From Magnetospirillum sp. WYHS-4 (GTDB lineage Bacteria; Pseudomonadota; Alphaproteobacteria; Rhodospirillales; GLO-3): a stretch of DNA of 44,305 nt. The notes under the pieces are model-generated. The model made no database searches. It saw nothing but the letters and a program-made list of their open reading frames with translations, and was not told where the DNA came from. Of this stretch, positions 8,373 through 16,326 are shown piece after piece. The stretch's first letter is position 1. Every line of letters starts with the position of its first letter. Where the stretch lies: positions 1-44,305 of the forward strand of contig JAMOBD010000019.1 of NCBI GenBank assembly GCA_039908345.1. Direction: 5' to 3'. A program made the position numbers and the translations under genes.

Positions 8373-9743
8373 CTACTGCGCCTGTCCCAGCAGTCCCACC
8401 AGCTCGGCCAGACGCGAGATTTCCGTCACCTTCATCCCCGCCTGGGCGATCGCCTTGCCCCCCCGGCGGGCCGGCACGATGGCCCGCGTGAAGCCCAGCT
8501 TGGCGGCTTCCTTCAGGCGGGCGTCCGGCTGGGAAACCGCCCTGACCTCGCCCGACAGGCCGATCTCGCCGAACACCACCGTCTCGGGCGGCACCGGCAA
8601 GCCGCTGACCGCCGAAACCAGGGACGCCGCCACCGCCAAGTCGGCGGCCGGTTCGGCCACCTTCAGGCCGCCCGCGACGTTCAGGTACACGTCCGCGTGA
8701 TTGAGCGCAAGCCCGCATCGCGCTTCCAGCACCGCCATGACCATGGCGAGCCGTCCCGAATCCCAGCCGACCACGGCGCGCCGCGGGGTCCCGTAGGAGG
8801 TGGGCGAGAACAGGGACTGGATTTCCATCAGCATGGGACGGGTGCCTTCCATGCCGGCGAAGACGCAGGCTCCGGAAACGCCGCCGTCCCTTTCCCCCAG
8901 GAACAGGGCGGAAGGATTCGCCACTTCCGACAGGCCGGCATCGGTCATTTCGAAGACGCCGATCTCGTCGGTGGGGCCGAAGCGGTTTTTCACCGCGCGC
9001 AGGATACGGAACTGGTGGCCGCGGTCGCCCTCGAAATAGAGGACGGTATCCACCATGTGCTCCAGCACCCGGGGACCGGCGATCTGGCCGTCCTTGGTCA
9101 CGTGCCCGACCAGCATCAGGCAGAAGCCGCGCCTCTTCGCCAGGCGGATCAACTCCTGGGCCGATGTCCGCACCTGGGCCACCGTGCCCGGGGCCGATTC
9201 CAGGCTGTCGACATACATGGTCTGGATGGAATCGATGACCACTACCGCAGGCGGCTGGGCCTCGTCCAGGCTGGCCGCGATGTCGCGCACGCTGGTGGCC
9301 GATGCCAGGTCGACCTTGGCGTGGGCGAGATTCAGGCGGTCGGCGCGGAGGCGGATCTGGTCGACCGCTTCCTCGCCCGAGACATAGGCGCAACGGGCAC
9401 CGGCGGCGGCCAGGGCGGCGGTGGCCTGCAACAGCAAGGTGGACTTGCCGATGCCCGGATCGCCGCCGATCAGCAGCGCCGACCCGGCCACCAGCCCTCC
9501 GCCGCAAACCCTGTCGAACTCGCCGATGCCGGTGATGCGCCGGGGCGGCCGTTCCGAGACGCCGTCCAGGCCGACGAAATCGATGCGTTTGCCCTTGCGT
9601 CCGCCCAGGCCTTTGGGCGCGCTTTCGGCCTGCTGTTCCTCGACCAGGGAATTCCAGGCGCCGCAAGCCTCGCAGCGCCCCCCCCATTTGGGCGCGGTCG
9701 CCCCACATTCCTGACAGACGTACTGGGTCCTGGGCCGGGCCAT
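8373..9743 (-). CDS. radA: DNA repair protein RadA
   Basis: This 456-residue protein has the RadA order of domains. A four-cysteine zinc finger comes first (Cys10, Cys13, Cys24, Cys27). The RecA-like core follows with Walker A GGDPGIGKST (residues 93-102), then the RadA-specific KNRFGPT motif, then a Lon-protease-like C-terminal domain (ALNHADVYLNVAGGLKV). RadA is a branch-migration helicase that works with RecA on recombination intermediates. The frame is open for 20 codons upstream, but the ATG at 9743 matches the family start MARPRTQYVC and was chosen. Confidence 0.96.
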   Translation of the reverse strand: MARPRTQYVCQECGATAPKWGGRCEACGAWNSLVEEQQAESAPKGLGGRKGKRIDFVGLDGVSERPPRRITGIGEFDRVCGGGLVAGSALLIGGDPGIGKSTLLLQATAALAAAGARCAYVSGEEAVDQIRLRADRLNLAHAKVDLASATSVRDIAASLDEAQPPAVVVIDSIQTMYVDSLESAPGTVAQVRTSAQELIRLAKRRGFCLMLVGHVTKDGQIAGPRVLEHMVDTVLYFEGDRGHQFRILRAVKNRFGPTDEIGVFEMTDAGLSEVANPSALFLGERDGGVSGACVFAGMEGTRPMLMEIQSLFSPTSYGTPRRAVVGWDSGRLAMVMAVLEARCGLALNHADVYLNVAGGLKVAEPAADLAVAASLVSAVSGLPVPPETVVFGEIGLSGEVRAVSQPDARLKEAAKLGFTRAIVPARRGGKAIAQAGMKVTEISRLAELVGLLGQAQ

Positions 9744-9816
9744 GAGGGCTCCGCAGTTGACGAGGATCAAGGCTGGTGTAAGGGATTCGCATCCGCCCGG
9801 CAAGGCGGCGTCGACA

Positions 9817-9845
9817 TAAAAAGGCCGGGCCCCGTGGGCCCGGCC
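9817..9845 (-). terminator. Rho-independent terminator for the 49-residue gene
   Basis: On the minus strand GGCCGGGCCC and GGGCCCGGCC pair as a 10-bp GC stem with a 3-base loop (9823-9845), followed by TTTTT. It lies 84 bases after the stop at 9929 and before radA, so it should separate the small gene from radA. A second hairpin without a T run (stem AGCCCCCG at 9906-9913 with 9917-9924) sits directly after the small gene. Confidence 0.85.
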
Positions 9846-9928
9846 ATCAAGGTGTCAACGAGGAGGGGGGCCGGGGACTCCGCTTGGAGAGAGGGAGGAG
9901 GGGAGAGCCCCCGGCCCGGGGGCTGCCG

Positions 9929-10078
9929 TCAATGGGCGGTGAGACGGATGGTGAGGGCGGGATCGCGCTGCCAGATATTGATCCATTCCTTTTCGGTGGC
10001 CCGCCGGATCATCCCGTCCGGCATTTGGACCCACAGGTCGCCGTGGCGTCCGATGCGGTAGTCGACAATGCTGCTCAT
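9929..10078 (-). CDS. 49-residue protein of unknown function with its own promoter and terminator
   Basis: The frame encodes MSSIVDYRIGRHGDLWVQMP and ends WQRDPALTIRLTAH. A good ribosome binding site (GGGAGCGG, 6 bases before ATG), a near-consensus sigma-70 promoter and a terminator all fit it, so it is very likely a real gene. It has three Trp in 49 residues, no Cys, no signal peptide and no membrane segment. The middle (DGMIRRATEKEWINIW) could form an amphipathic helix. I do not recognise a family. It is monocistronic and divergent from dsrE2-tusA. Confidence 0.7.
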   Translation of the reverse strand: MSSIVDYRIGRHGDLWVQMPDGMIRRATEKEWINIWQRDPALTIRLTAH

Positions 10079-10104
10079 GATCCGCTCCCGTCTGAGCCGT
10101 CCTT

Positions 10105-10120
10105 AATTCATGAGTGAATT
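10105..10120. promoter_or_regulatory. Dyad over the -10 region of the 49-residue gene (candidate operator)
   Basis: AATTCA and TGAATT form a perfect dyad with a 4-base spacer. It covers the start-proximal half of the -10 element and the predicted transcription start of the minus-strand promoter. This is the position expected for a repressor site. No regulator can be named. Confidence 0.5.
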
Positions 10121-10145
10121 TATCGGATATTAACGGCCCTGTCAA
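10117..10145 (-). promoter_or_regulatory. Sigma-70 type promoter of the 49-residue gene
   Basis: On the minus strand TTGACA (10140-10145) is followed after exactly 17 bases by TAAATT (10117-10122). Transcription should start near 10110, giving a leader of about 32 bases. The -35 box is perfect consensus, which is rare in GC-rich alphaproteobacteria. Confidence 0.8.
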
Positions 10146-10443
10146 GGTGTGGCCGACAACGGAAAATGCCATCTATATATATGTAAAAACAATAAGATAG
10201 ATATATAGCGTCTTGGCCATCCCCCGCAATCATCACGCAATAGTGAACTTCACTAGTCGTCTTAAATCCGCATCCCTTGGAATGGGATTGGCGCTCGTCC
10301 CGCTTTTGCGGTCGAAAGTGGGGTTGCCCAACCGCGGCCCGGAAGCCCAGGCATCGCCAAGCCGCTGGACGTCGTCTCGGTTTTGTTATATTAGCAAAGA
10401 CTAAAGCCAAGCGCGCGTACTTTTCGGACGGGAGAAGATTCTC
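10146..10443. other. Intergenic region upstream of dsrE2 with an AT-rich island and a 15-base palindrome
   Basis: I see no gene here. Positions 10171-10208 are strikingly AT-rich for this genome and contain CTATATAT (10173-10180) and its inverse ATATATAG (10201-10208), 20 bases apart. At 10241-10255 there is a perfect palindrome, TAGTGAA-C-TTCACTA. Closer to dsrE2, TATATT at 10387-10392 could be a -10 box, but no convincing -35 box is present. These are candidate sites for a regulator of the dsrE2-tusA pair. Confidence 0.4.
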
Positions 10444-10941
10444 ATGAGCGACGGCGACAACGAAAAGAAGATGTGCATCATCGTCACCAAAGGGACGCTG
10501 GATTGGGCCTACCCGCCCTTCATCCTGGCGACCACGGCGGCGGCGATGGACGTTCCCTGCACCCTGTTCTTCACCTTCTACGGCCTCCAGCTGCTGAAGA
10601 AGGACCTGGATCACCTCCAGATATCGACCTTGGGCAATCCGGCGATGGAAATGCCGATGTTCGGCATGCACATGACCATGCCCAACCTCATGTCGGTGAT
10701 TCCCGGCGTCGATGCCGTGGCCTCGACCATGATGAAGAACATGATCAAGAAGAAGGGCGTGGCCTCGATTCCCGAGCTGCGCGAGATGGCGATCGAAAAC
10801 GACGTCCGCATGGTGGCTTGCCAGATGACCATGGACCTCTTCGAGTTCAAGAAGGAGGACCTGATCGACGGCGTCGAACTGGGCGGGGCCGCGACCTACA
10901 TGGAAGCCGCCAAGGACGCCCACATCAACCTCTACATCTAA
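10444..10941 (+). CDS. dsrE2: DsrE2-like sulfurtransferase/sulfur carrier
   Basis: This 165-residue protein of the DsrE/DsrF family starts MSDGDNEKKMCIIVTKGTLD and continues as PPFILATTAAAMDVPCTLFFTFYG in separate parts, the usual DsrE2 beginning. Cysteines are at 11, 39 and 126. Cys126 in MVACQMTM lies where DsrE2 proteins keep their sulfur-binding cysteine. The Met-rich middle (about residues 68-84) is hydrophobic and may associate with the membrane. In sulfur oxidisers DsrE2 exchanges persulfide sulfur with TusA, upstream of DsrEFH. A GGGAGA ribosome binding site precedes the ATG. A rhodanese gene, often the first partner, is absent here. Confidence 0.88.
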   Translation: MSDGDNEKKMCIIVTKGTLDWAYPPFILATTAAAMDVPCTLFFTFYGLQLLKKDLDHLQISTLGNPAMEMPMFGMHMTMPNLMSVIPGVDAVASTMMKNMIKKKGVASIPELREMAIENDVRMVACQMTMDLFEFKKEDLIDGVELGGAATYMEAAKDAHINLYI

Positions 10942-10974
10942 TTCACCGTAGCCATTAGAGGAGTGACGAATCAA

Positions 10975-11202
10975 ATGGCCGAAACGTACCTCGACACCAA
11001 GGGCATGAATTGCCCGCTGCCGATCCTGAAGACCAAGAAGACCATCAAGAGCTTGGCCAATGGCGACACCGTCAAGGTGGAATCGACCGATCCGGGCTCC
11101 GTGAAGGACTTCGAGGCCTTTTGCCGTTCGACCGGCAACAAGCTGGTTTCGAGCACCAACGACGGCGGCGTCTACACCTACGTGATCGAGAAGGCCGGTT
11201 GA
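10975..11202 (+). CDS. tusA: TusA-type sulfur carrier protein
   Basis: This 75-residue protein starts MAETYLDTKGMNCPLPILKT. The C-P-x-P motif with Cys13 is the persulfide site of TusA. A second cysteine (AFCRSTG) is near residue 50. TusA carries sulfane sulfur in the cytoplasm; next to dsrE2 in a dsr-containing genome it most likely feeds DsrEFH rather than only tRNA thiolation. The ATG at 10975 has AGAGGAG about 11 bases upstream. A GTG at 10963 in the same frame overlaps that site and is less likely. Confidence 0.93.
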   Translation: MAETYLDTKGMNCPLPILKTKKTIKSLANGDTVKVESTDPGSVKDFEAFCRSTGNKLVSSTNDGGVYTYVIEKAG

Positions 11203-11339
11203 GCCACGCAAGGCCCGTCCGGCAGTCCCGGGGAGGAACGGGGTTGCGGGCGGCATCCGGGAGTTGAAAATCGGGGGAGCCCAGTTCGGCCCGGGAGTTT
11301 CGCGGGACGGCTGGGTTCTTCGCGTGATGGGAGGCGATC

Positions 11340-11873
11340 ATGGCCGGGAGATGGGGCGTTCTGTTGGCCGCTTTGTTGTGGGCGGGGCCTGCGGCTGCGG
11401 CCGAACTGGTCATGTTCGAGAGCGCCGGCTGTCCCTGGTGCAAGAAGTGGGAACAGGAAATCGGTAAGGGCTACGACAAGTCCGAGGAGGCCCGCAGCCT
11501 GCCGCTGCGGCGCGTCCGGATGGAAGAACCCCGTCCACCCGACCTGATGAACCTGGGCCGGGTGGTCTTTTCGCCCACCTTCGTGGTCGTCGAGCGCGGC
11601 ACCGAAATCGGCCGCATCCAGGGCTATCCGGGCGAAGAGAACTTCTGGTGGATGCTGGGCAACCTGAGAAACCGCCTGGAGCGCATGCAGCGCACCGGGT
11701 TCCCGCCGGCTCCTCCGCCTCCGCCCCCGCCGGTGGCGGGCGTAGGCATGATCGGTATGGGCGGGGATGGCATGATCGGCATGAGCGGCTTGGCCGCCGG
11801 TCCAGGCATGGCCGGGATGTGGGGAACGGGGCCGGCGCTCCAGCACAACCCCAACCTCGCACCGGCCCCCTGA
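11340..11873 (+). CDS. Secreted thioredoxin-fold protein with Pro-rich and Gly/Met-rich tail
   Basis: The protein has 177 residues. A Sec signal peptide (GVLLAALLWAGPAAA) is followed by LVMFESAGCPWCKKWEQEI, with C-P-W-C (Cys31, Cys34) at the thioredoxin active-site position. FSPTFVVV supplies the cis-Pro region, and GYPGEENFWWML is the usual continuation. This is similar in outline to SoxW/SoxS-type periplasmic thioredoxins. After about residue 118 it runs into a poly-Pro stretch and then a low-complexity part with repeated G-M-I-G-M/G-M-A-G-M. It probably reduces or transfers thiols in the periplasm; the neighbouring tusA suggests, but does not prove, a sulfur role. Confidence 0.78.
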   Translation: MAGRWGVLLAALLWAGPAAAAELVMFESAGCPWCKKWEQEIGKGYDKSEEARSLPLRRVRMEEPRPPDLMNLGRVVFSPTFVVVERGTEIGRIQGYPGEENFWWMLGNLRNRLERMQRTGFPPAPPPPPPPVAGVGMIGMGGDGMIGMSGLAAGPGMAGMWGTGPALQHNPNLAPAP

Positions 11874-11988
11874 GGCCAAGATCAAAGCATTGAGGCGACG
11901 GCGTTTCCTCCGCCCTTTTCTGTACCACCGACCCTGACCTGTGGTATGGATGGAACAGACTTCGCGGGGCCCTGGAGAAACAGGCGGA

Positions 11989-14574
11989 ATGACGAATCGG
12001 TCCGGGCGTAAGGGAGGCGACCAGCCGAAGACGACAGCCCCGCGCAAGCGGGCGGTGGTGGTTGGCCGGAGATCGGATGCCTGGCGCCAGCGGCTGCTCG
12101 ATGCGGCGACGAATCTGGGGTGCCTGGTCCGGCACGGCCATATTCAGGCCATCAACGCCGGGGGCGCCCGACTGCTCGGCCTGCCGGACACGGGGGCCGC
12201 CGAGGGCCGGACGCTCGCCGAATTCATCCATCCCGATTACCGTGACGTGCTGGCGGACCTGCTGGACGAGGCGGTTGTTTCGGGGGCGTCGATTCCGGTC
12301 AAGCTGCGCCCCCTGGATGGCGGTTCGATCGATGCCGAGATGCATGTTGCCCATGGCGGCGAAGACGGCGAACTCGTGCTTTGGGCGGTCGACGTGTCCG
12401 AACATATTCGCATCGCCACCACCCTGCGGGAACGGGAACAGCGTCTGCAGGGCATCATGAACACGGTGGTGGACGGCATCGTGGGGATCGACGACAAGGG
12501 TATCGTCCGCTCGGCCAATCCCGCCGTCCATCGCATCTTCGGCTACCTGCCGGGGGAATTGGTGGGGCGCAACGTCAGCGTTCTGGTGCCCGAGCCCCAC
12601 GGCAGCCGCCATGACCAGTATATCCAGAACTACTTGAAGACCGGCCGCGGCCGCATCGTCGGCGTCACGGGACGCGAGGAATTGGCCGTCCGCAAGGACG
12701 GAACGACCTTTTCGGTGGAATTGACGGTCACCGAACTTCGCCACGGCAAGGAACGGCTGTTCATCGGCGTGGTGCGCGATATCACCCGTCGCAAGCGGGC
12801 CGAGGAAGCCTTGCTCAAGGCCTACGACGAACTGGAACTGCGGATCGAGGAGCGAACTCGCGAACTCACCCAGGAAATCACCGACCGCCGGGCCGCCGAG
12901 GAAGGCCTGCGCTTGGCCGCCGAGGTGATCAACAACCTGTCGGAAGCGGTGATCATCGTCGATACCGAGTTCCGCATCACATCGGCCAATCCGGCCTTCA
13001 GCGACATCACTGGATTCGAGGCGAGCGACGTTCTGGGCCAGGTTCCCAATTTCTATAAGATCGTCGGCCGCGACCCGCTGATGTTTTCCCAGATGTGGAA
13101 AAATTTGAAGGGAGACGGCACCTGGTCGGCGGAAATCTGGAACCAGCGCAAGAACGGCGAGAAATACGCCGAACGGCTGTCCATCTCGGTTCTGGCCGAC
13201 GACGCCGGCAACGTCCAGAAATACGCCGTGGTGATCGCCGACATCACCAAGCGCAAGCAGGACGAGGAACGCATTCGCTACCAGGCCAACTACGACCAGT
13301 TGACCGGTCTTCCCAATCGGGCGCTGTTCATGGACCGGCTGGCCCAGGCCCTGGCCACCATGGGCCGGGGCGGCAAGAAGCTGGGCCTGATGTTCATCGA
13401 CCTGGACGGCTTCAAACTGGTCAATGACACCCTGGGCCACGAATTCGGCGATCTCCTGCTCAAGGAGACCGCCGAGCGCCTTGCCATCTGCGTGCGTACC
13501 GGCGATACCGTGGCCCGCCTGGGGGGCGACGAATTCACCGTCATCATGCCCAACCTGACCGACCCCCGCAACGCGCCCCTGCTGGCCCAGCGCATCCTGG
13601 ATACCCTGTCCAGGCCTTTCAACCTGAAGGGACAGGAAGCCTTCGTCTCCTGCTCCATCGGCATCACCATTTTTCCCGATGACGCCACCAAGGCCAGCGA
13701 GCTCATCAAGAACGCCGATGCCGCCATGTACCGCGCCAAGGAACAGGGCAAGGCCAGCTACCACTTCTTCACCGCCGATCTCAACGAGGAGGTGAAGCAG
13801 CGCCTGGTGCTCAAGAATGGCCTGAGCAAGGCCCTGGAACGCAACGAGCTGATGCTGTTCTACCAGCCCAAGCTGGATCTCAGGCTGGGCGTCATCCTGG
13901 GCTGCGAGGCCTTGATGCGCTGGCAGAATCCGGAACTCGGAATGGTTTCTCCGGCCCGCTTCATCCCGGTGCTGGAAGAGACCGGAATGGTGGTCGAGGT
14001 CGGCGAATGGGCGATCCGCGTCGCCTGCCGGCAGATCCGGCGTTGGTTGGAGGCCGGGTTGCCGCCGATCCGTATCGCGGTCAACCTGTCGGCCCGGCAG
14101 ATCCGCGACGGCACCCTGGCCCCGACGGTGGCGAATATCCTGGACGAGACTGGCGTGCCCCCCACCGCCCTGGAGTTGGAGATCACCGAAAGCATGTTGA
14201 TGACCGACGCTCAGAAATCGGTGATCGCGCTCGAGGACCTGCACCGGATGGGCATTCACGTGGCCATGGACGATTTCGGGACCGGATATTCGTCGCTCAG
14301 CTACCTGAAGCGTTTTCCCATCGACACCATCAAGATCGACCGTTCCTTCGTCTCCGACATCGCCAGCAATCCCGATGACGCCGAAATCATCAAGACCATC
14401 ATCACCATGGGCCAGACGCTCAACCGGCGCGTGGTGGCGGAAGGCGTCGAGACCGAGGACCAGCTCAAGATCCTGCGCGACTACCGCTGCGACGAGATCC
14501 AGGGCTATCTGCTGAGCCCGCCGCTTCCCGCCGACAAATTCGAGACCTTCGTCCGCCAGCGGTCGGGCGGGTAG
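11989..14574 (+). CDS. PAS-GGDEF-EAL cyclic di-GMP signalling protein
   Basis: The protein has 861 residues from ATG 11989; GTG 11941 and ATG 11950 are other possible starts. It has three PAS-like domains (about residues 30-135, 140-260 and 305-420), the second and third ending in D-I-T-x-R/K-R-K. A short coiled coil (ELELRIEERTRELTQEI) lies between them. Next come a diguanylate cyclase domain with an intact GGDEF (LGGDEFTVIMP, about 511-515) and an EAL domain with CEALMRW, MDDFGTGYSSLSYLKRF, IKIDRSFV and VAEGVETEDQL. Both catalytic sites look complete, so it could make and degrade cyclic di-GMP. No membrane segment is seen; the signal would be cytoplasmic. Confidence 0.95.
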   Translation: MTNRSGRKGGDQPKTTAPRKRAVVVGRRSDAWRQRLLDAATNLGCLVRHGHIQAINAGGARLLGLPDTGAAEGRTLAEFIHPDYRDVLADLLDEAVVSGASIPVKLRPLDGGSIDAEMHVAHGGEDGELVLWAVDVSEHIRIATTLREREQRLQGIMNTVVDGIVGIDDKGIVRSANPAVHRIFGYLPGELVGRNVSVLVPEPHGSRHDQYIQNYLKTGRGRIVGVTGREELAVRKDGTTFSVELTVTELRHGKERLFIGVVRDITRRKRAEEALLKAYDELELRIEERTRELTQEITDRRAAEEGLRLAAEVINNLSEAVIIVDTEFRITSANPAFSDITGFEASDVLGQVPNFYKIVGRDPLMFSQMWKNLKGDGTWSAEIWNQRKNGEKYAERLSISVLADDAGNVQKYAVVIADITKRKQDEERIRYQANYDQLTGLPNRALFMDRLAQALATMGRGGKKLGLMFIDLDGFKLVNDTLGHEFGDLLLKETAERLAICVRTGDTVARLGGDEFTVIMPNLTDPRNAPLLAQRILDTLSRPFNLKGQEAFVSCSIGITIFPDDATKASELIKNADAAMYRAKEQGKASYHFFTADLNEEVKQRLVLKNGLSKALERNELMLFYQPKLDLRLGVILGCEALMRWQNPELGMVSPARFIPVLEETGMVVEVGEWAIRVACRQIRRWLEAGLPPIRIAVNLSARQIRDGTLAPTVANILDETGVPPTALELEITESMLMTDAQKSVIALEDLHRMGIHVAMDDFGTGYSSLSYLKRFPIDTIKIDRSFVSDIASNPDDAEIIKTIITMGQTLNRRVVAEGVETEDQLKILRDYRCDEIQGYLLSPPLPADKFETFVRQRSGG

Positions 14575-14581
14575 GCGTTCG

Positions 14582-15538
14582 TCAAGGCGTCGCCATCGGC
14601 ATGACGCCGGGCATCGCCGGGGCGGTGAGAAGCAGGGCGCCCAGCAAGACCAGCAGCATTCCGCCGACGGCCGTCACGACGGCGCCGATCCGCTTCAGGT
14701 TCCAGCCGCGCCGTCGTCCCGCGGCCCAGCCCACCGTCCGGCCCGCATGGGCCATCGCCGCCACCGCCGCCACCACCAGGCCTGTTCCCGCCGCCATGGC
14801 GAAGGTGGCCGCGATGCCGGCAAGGTGCAGGCCCAGGCTGTAGGCGAAGACCAGGATCAGGATGGCGCCGCTGCAGGGGCGCGCGCCCACCGACAGCACG
14901 ATGCCCGCCAGGGTCCGCCAGTCGGCCTGCGGCTCCTTCAACTGGACGAAATGATGATGGCCGCAGCCGCAGTTTTCGCCGTGCTCGTGGCCGGGGGTGG
15001 CCGTTCGCCACTGCTTCCAGGCCCGCGCCAGCAGGTAGAACCCGATTCCCGCCACCAGCCCGTTGGCCAGCATCTCCAGACCCAGGGCGGCGTCCGTGAG
15101 GCGCCGCGTGGTCTGTTCGGCGACGAACAGCACGGCGTAGACCAGCGCGACCGCCGTGACTGCCTGGGCGAGGCTGGACAGGGCCGAGATGACCAGGACC
15201 CGGCGCAGGCTGTCCTCGTTGGCCAGGACGTAGGTGGAGATCACCGCCTTGCCGTGGCCCGGCCCGAGGGCGTGCAGAAGACCGTAGGCGAAGGCCAGGA
15301 CACAAAGGACGATTCCGGCCCGCCAGGGGTCGCCGTCGCGCACCTCCTTGACGGCGGCGGTCAGGCGGCGGTGGATGTCCACCTGCTTGACGCGTACCCA
15401 GGCCATGGCCCCCCCGCCCGAGACTTCGACGGCCGGCGCCGAGCGGGGGCCGCCCAACGGATGGGGCGCCTGCGCCCCGGCATGGCTTCCCGCCAGGGCC
15501 AGGAGCGCGATCGCCAGCAGGGCTCGCAGCCAGGACAT
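14582..15538 (-). CDS. NicO/RcnA-type nickel/cobalt transporter family protein
   Basis: This 318-residue membrane protein begins MSWLRALLAIALLALAGSHA, a signal peptide. The first core segment carries the family motif H-x4-GHGK-A-V-I-S in LLHALGPGHGKAVISTYVL. Segment 2 (VISALSSLAQAVTAVALVY) and a His-rich cytoplasmic loop with Cys (GHEHGENCGCGHHHF) follow, then GARPCSGAILILVFAYSLG. These are the marks of NicO-like metal permeases. The metal is unknown. The ATG at 15538 lies in one arm of a perfect 28-bp palindrome and has no normal ribosome binding site. The adjacent DUF1007 gene is a frequent partner of these transporters. Confidence 0.86.
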   Translation of the reverse strand: MSWLRALLAIALLALAGSHAGAQAPHPLGGPRSAPAVEVSGGGAMAWVRVKQVDIHRRLTAAVKEVRDGDPWRAGIVLCVLAFAYGLLHALGPGHGKAVISTYVLANEDSLRRVLVISALSSLAQAVTAVALVYAVLFVAEQTTRRLTDAALGLEMLANGLVAGIGFYLLARAWKQWRTATPGHEHGENCGCGHHHFVQLKEPQADWRTLAGIVLSVGARPCSGAILILVFAYSLGLHLAGIAATFAMAAGTGLVVAAVAAMAHAGRTVGWAAGRRRGWNLKRIGAVVTAVGGMLLVLLGALLLTAPAMPGVMPMATP

Positions 15539-15668
15539 ACCAACCGGCCATGGCCGGTTGGTATCATTATTCCTGGCCCTCGCCGGGCACTCGCTCCGCT
15601 CGCTTGGCCGCGGCCTCAATGGCCGCTCGATACCGGCCAACGAGTCGGATCGAGTGTTGGCCCGTATC
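15537..15668. repeat. Compact palindromic element (three hairpins) between the NicO and DUF1007 genes
   Basis: Three inverted repeats sit end to end. Positions 15537-15564 form a perfect 28-bp palindrome centred at 15550/15551. Positions 15610-15626 form GCGGCC-TCAAT-GGCCGC. Positions 15629-15641 (GATACCGGCCAAC) pair with 15656-15668 (GTTGGCCCGTATC), with one mismatch and a 14-base spacer. The outer pair and the 28-bp palindrome share the words ATACC and CCGGCC. This architecture is typical of REP/BIME-like intergenic elements. Its left end reaches the NicO start codon and its right end the DUF1007 stop codon, so it fills the whole gap. Confidence 0.7.
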
Positions 15669-16326
15669 ATTTGTTGCAACTCAGCTCCCCGATCATCGCC
15701 AGGCTGAAGCCGATGCTGTCGCGCTTGTCCTTGCCCGGTCTCGCCGGTTCGGTGGAAAAGAAGCTTTCGGACAAGGGCTTGCCCTTGTCGAGGGCGGGCT
15801 CGCGCACCCGCGCCTTGCAGCGGGCCGCCATGTCGTCCGTCAGGCGGAAGACCTTGGCCTCATCCATTTCCATGGCGATGTAGAAGGTGGGGTCGTAGAA
15901 GCGGACGGCCAGTTTTCCCTTGCCCAGAAGCAAAGGGTCCCGCAGGGGCAGGCGGAAGCGCAGTTCCAGGGTGCCGTCGTCCAGGGTCGCGGCGCCGTCT
16001 ACCGCTTGGCCGGTCGCCAGCCGGCGGCCGTCGGCTTCCAGGTCGGCGTAGTAGTCCCACTCCTTCAGGTTGTCGAGAATCTCGCCCGCCAGCTTGGCTA
16101 GCGCGGCTTGGCGCGCTTCGCCCTTCTTGGACCGCAGGTCGGTGGCGGTGAAGGCGCTGTAGGCCGGATCGAAGGCCCAGATCACGTCGAAGGCGGCGAT
16201 TCGCCCTTGTCCGTCCAGATGCGGCGCCACCGAGGCGACGATGAGCACGTGCGGATGGGCCCCTGCCGTTCCGGCTCCCAAGGCCAGGAGCATTCCGATC
16301 AGGACGGCGCGCCAGGAACGAATCAT
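15667..16326 (-). CDS. DUF1007 family secreted protein
   Basis: The protein has 219 residues. A Sec signal peptide (VLIGMLLALGAGTAGA) is followed by HPHVLIVASV, the His-rich start typical of the DUF1007 family. DVIWAFDPAYSAF and a C-terminal part with two Cys (ARCKAR, LSCNK) follow. Members usually sit beside NicO-type permeases and are thought to be periplasmic metal-binding partners; this is inference. Its start overlaps the ctaA stop by 4 bases, so both are on one transcript. Confidence 0.85.
   Translation of the reverse strand: MIRSWRAVLIGMLLALGAGTAGAHPHVLIVASVAPHLDGQGRIAAFDVIWAFDPAYSAFTATDLRSKKGEARQAALAKLAGEILDNLKEWDYYADLEADGRRLATGQAVDGAATLDDGTLELRFRLPLRDPLLLGKGKLAVRFYDPTFYIAMEMDEAKVFRLTDDMAARCKARVREPALDKGKPLSESFFSTEPARPGKDKRDSIGFSLAMIGELSCNK

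Noticed and set aside
10213-10404. Short open frame upstream of dsrE2
   Set aside because: No ribosome binding site, spans palindromes and a possible promoter, and does not resemble a protein.
11410-14259. 949-residue open frame on the minus strand under the PAS-GGDEF-EAL gene
   Set aside because: It is antisense shadow coding of the real gene, with no start signal and no recognisable domain.
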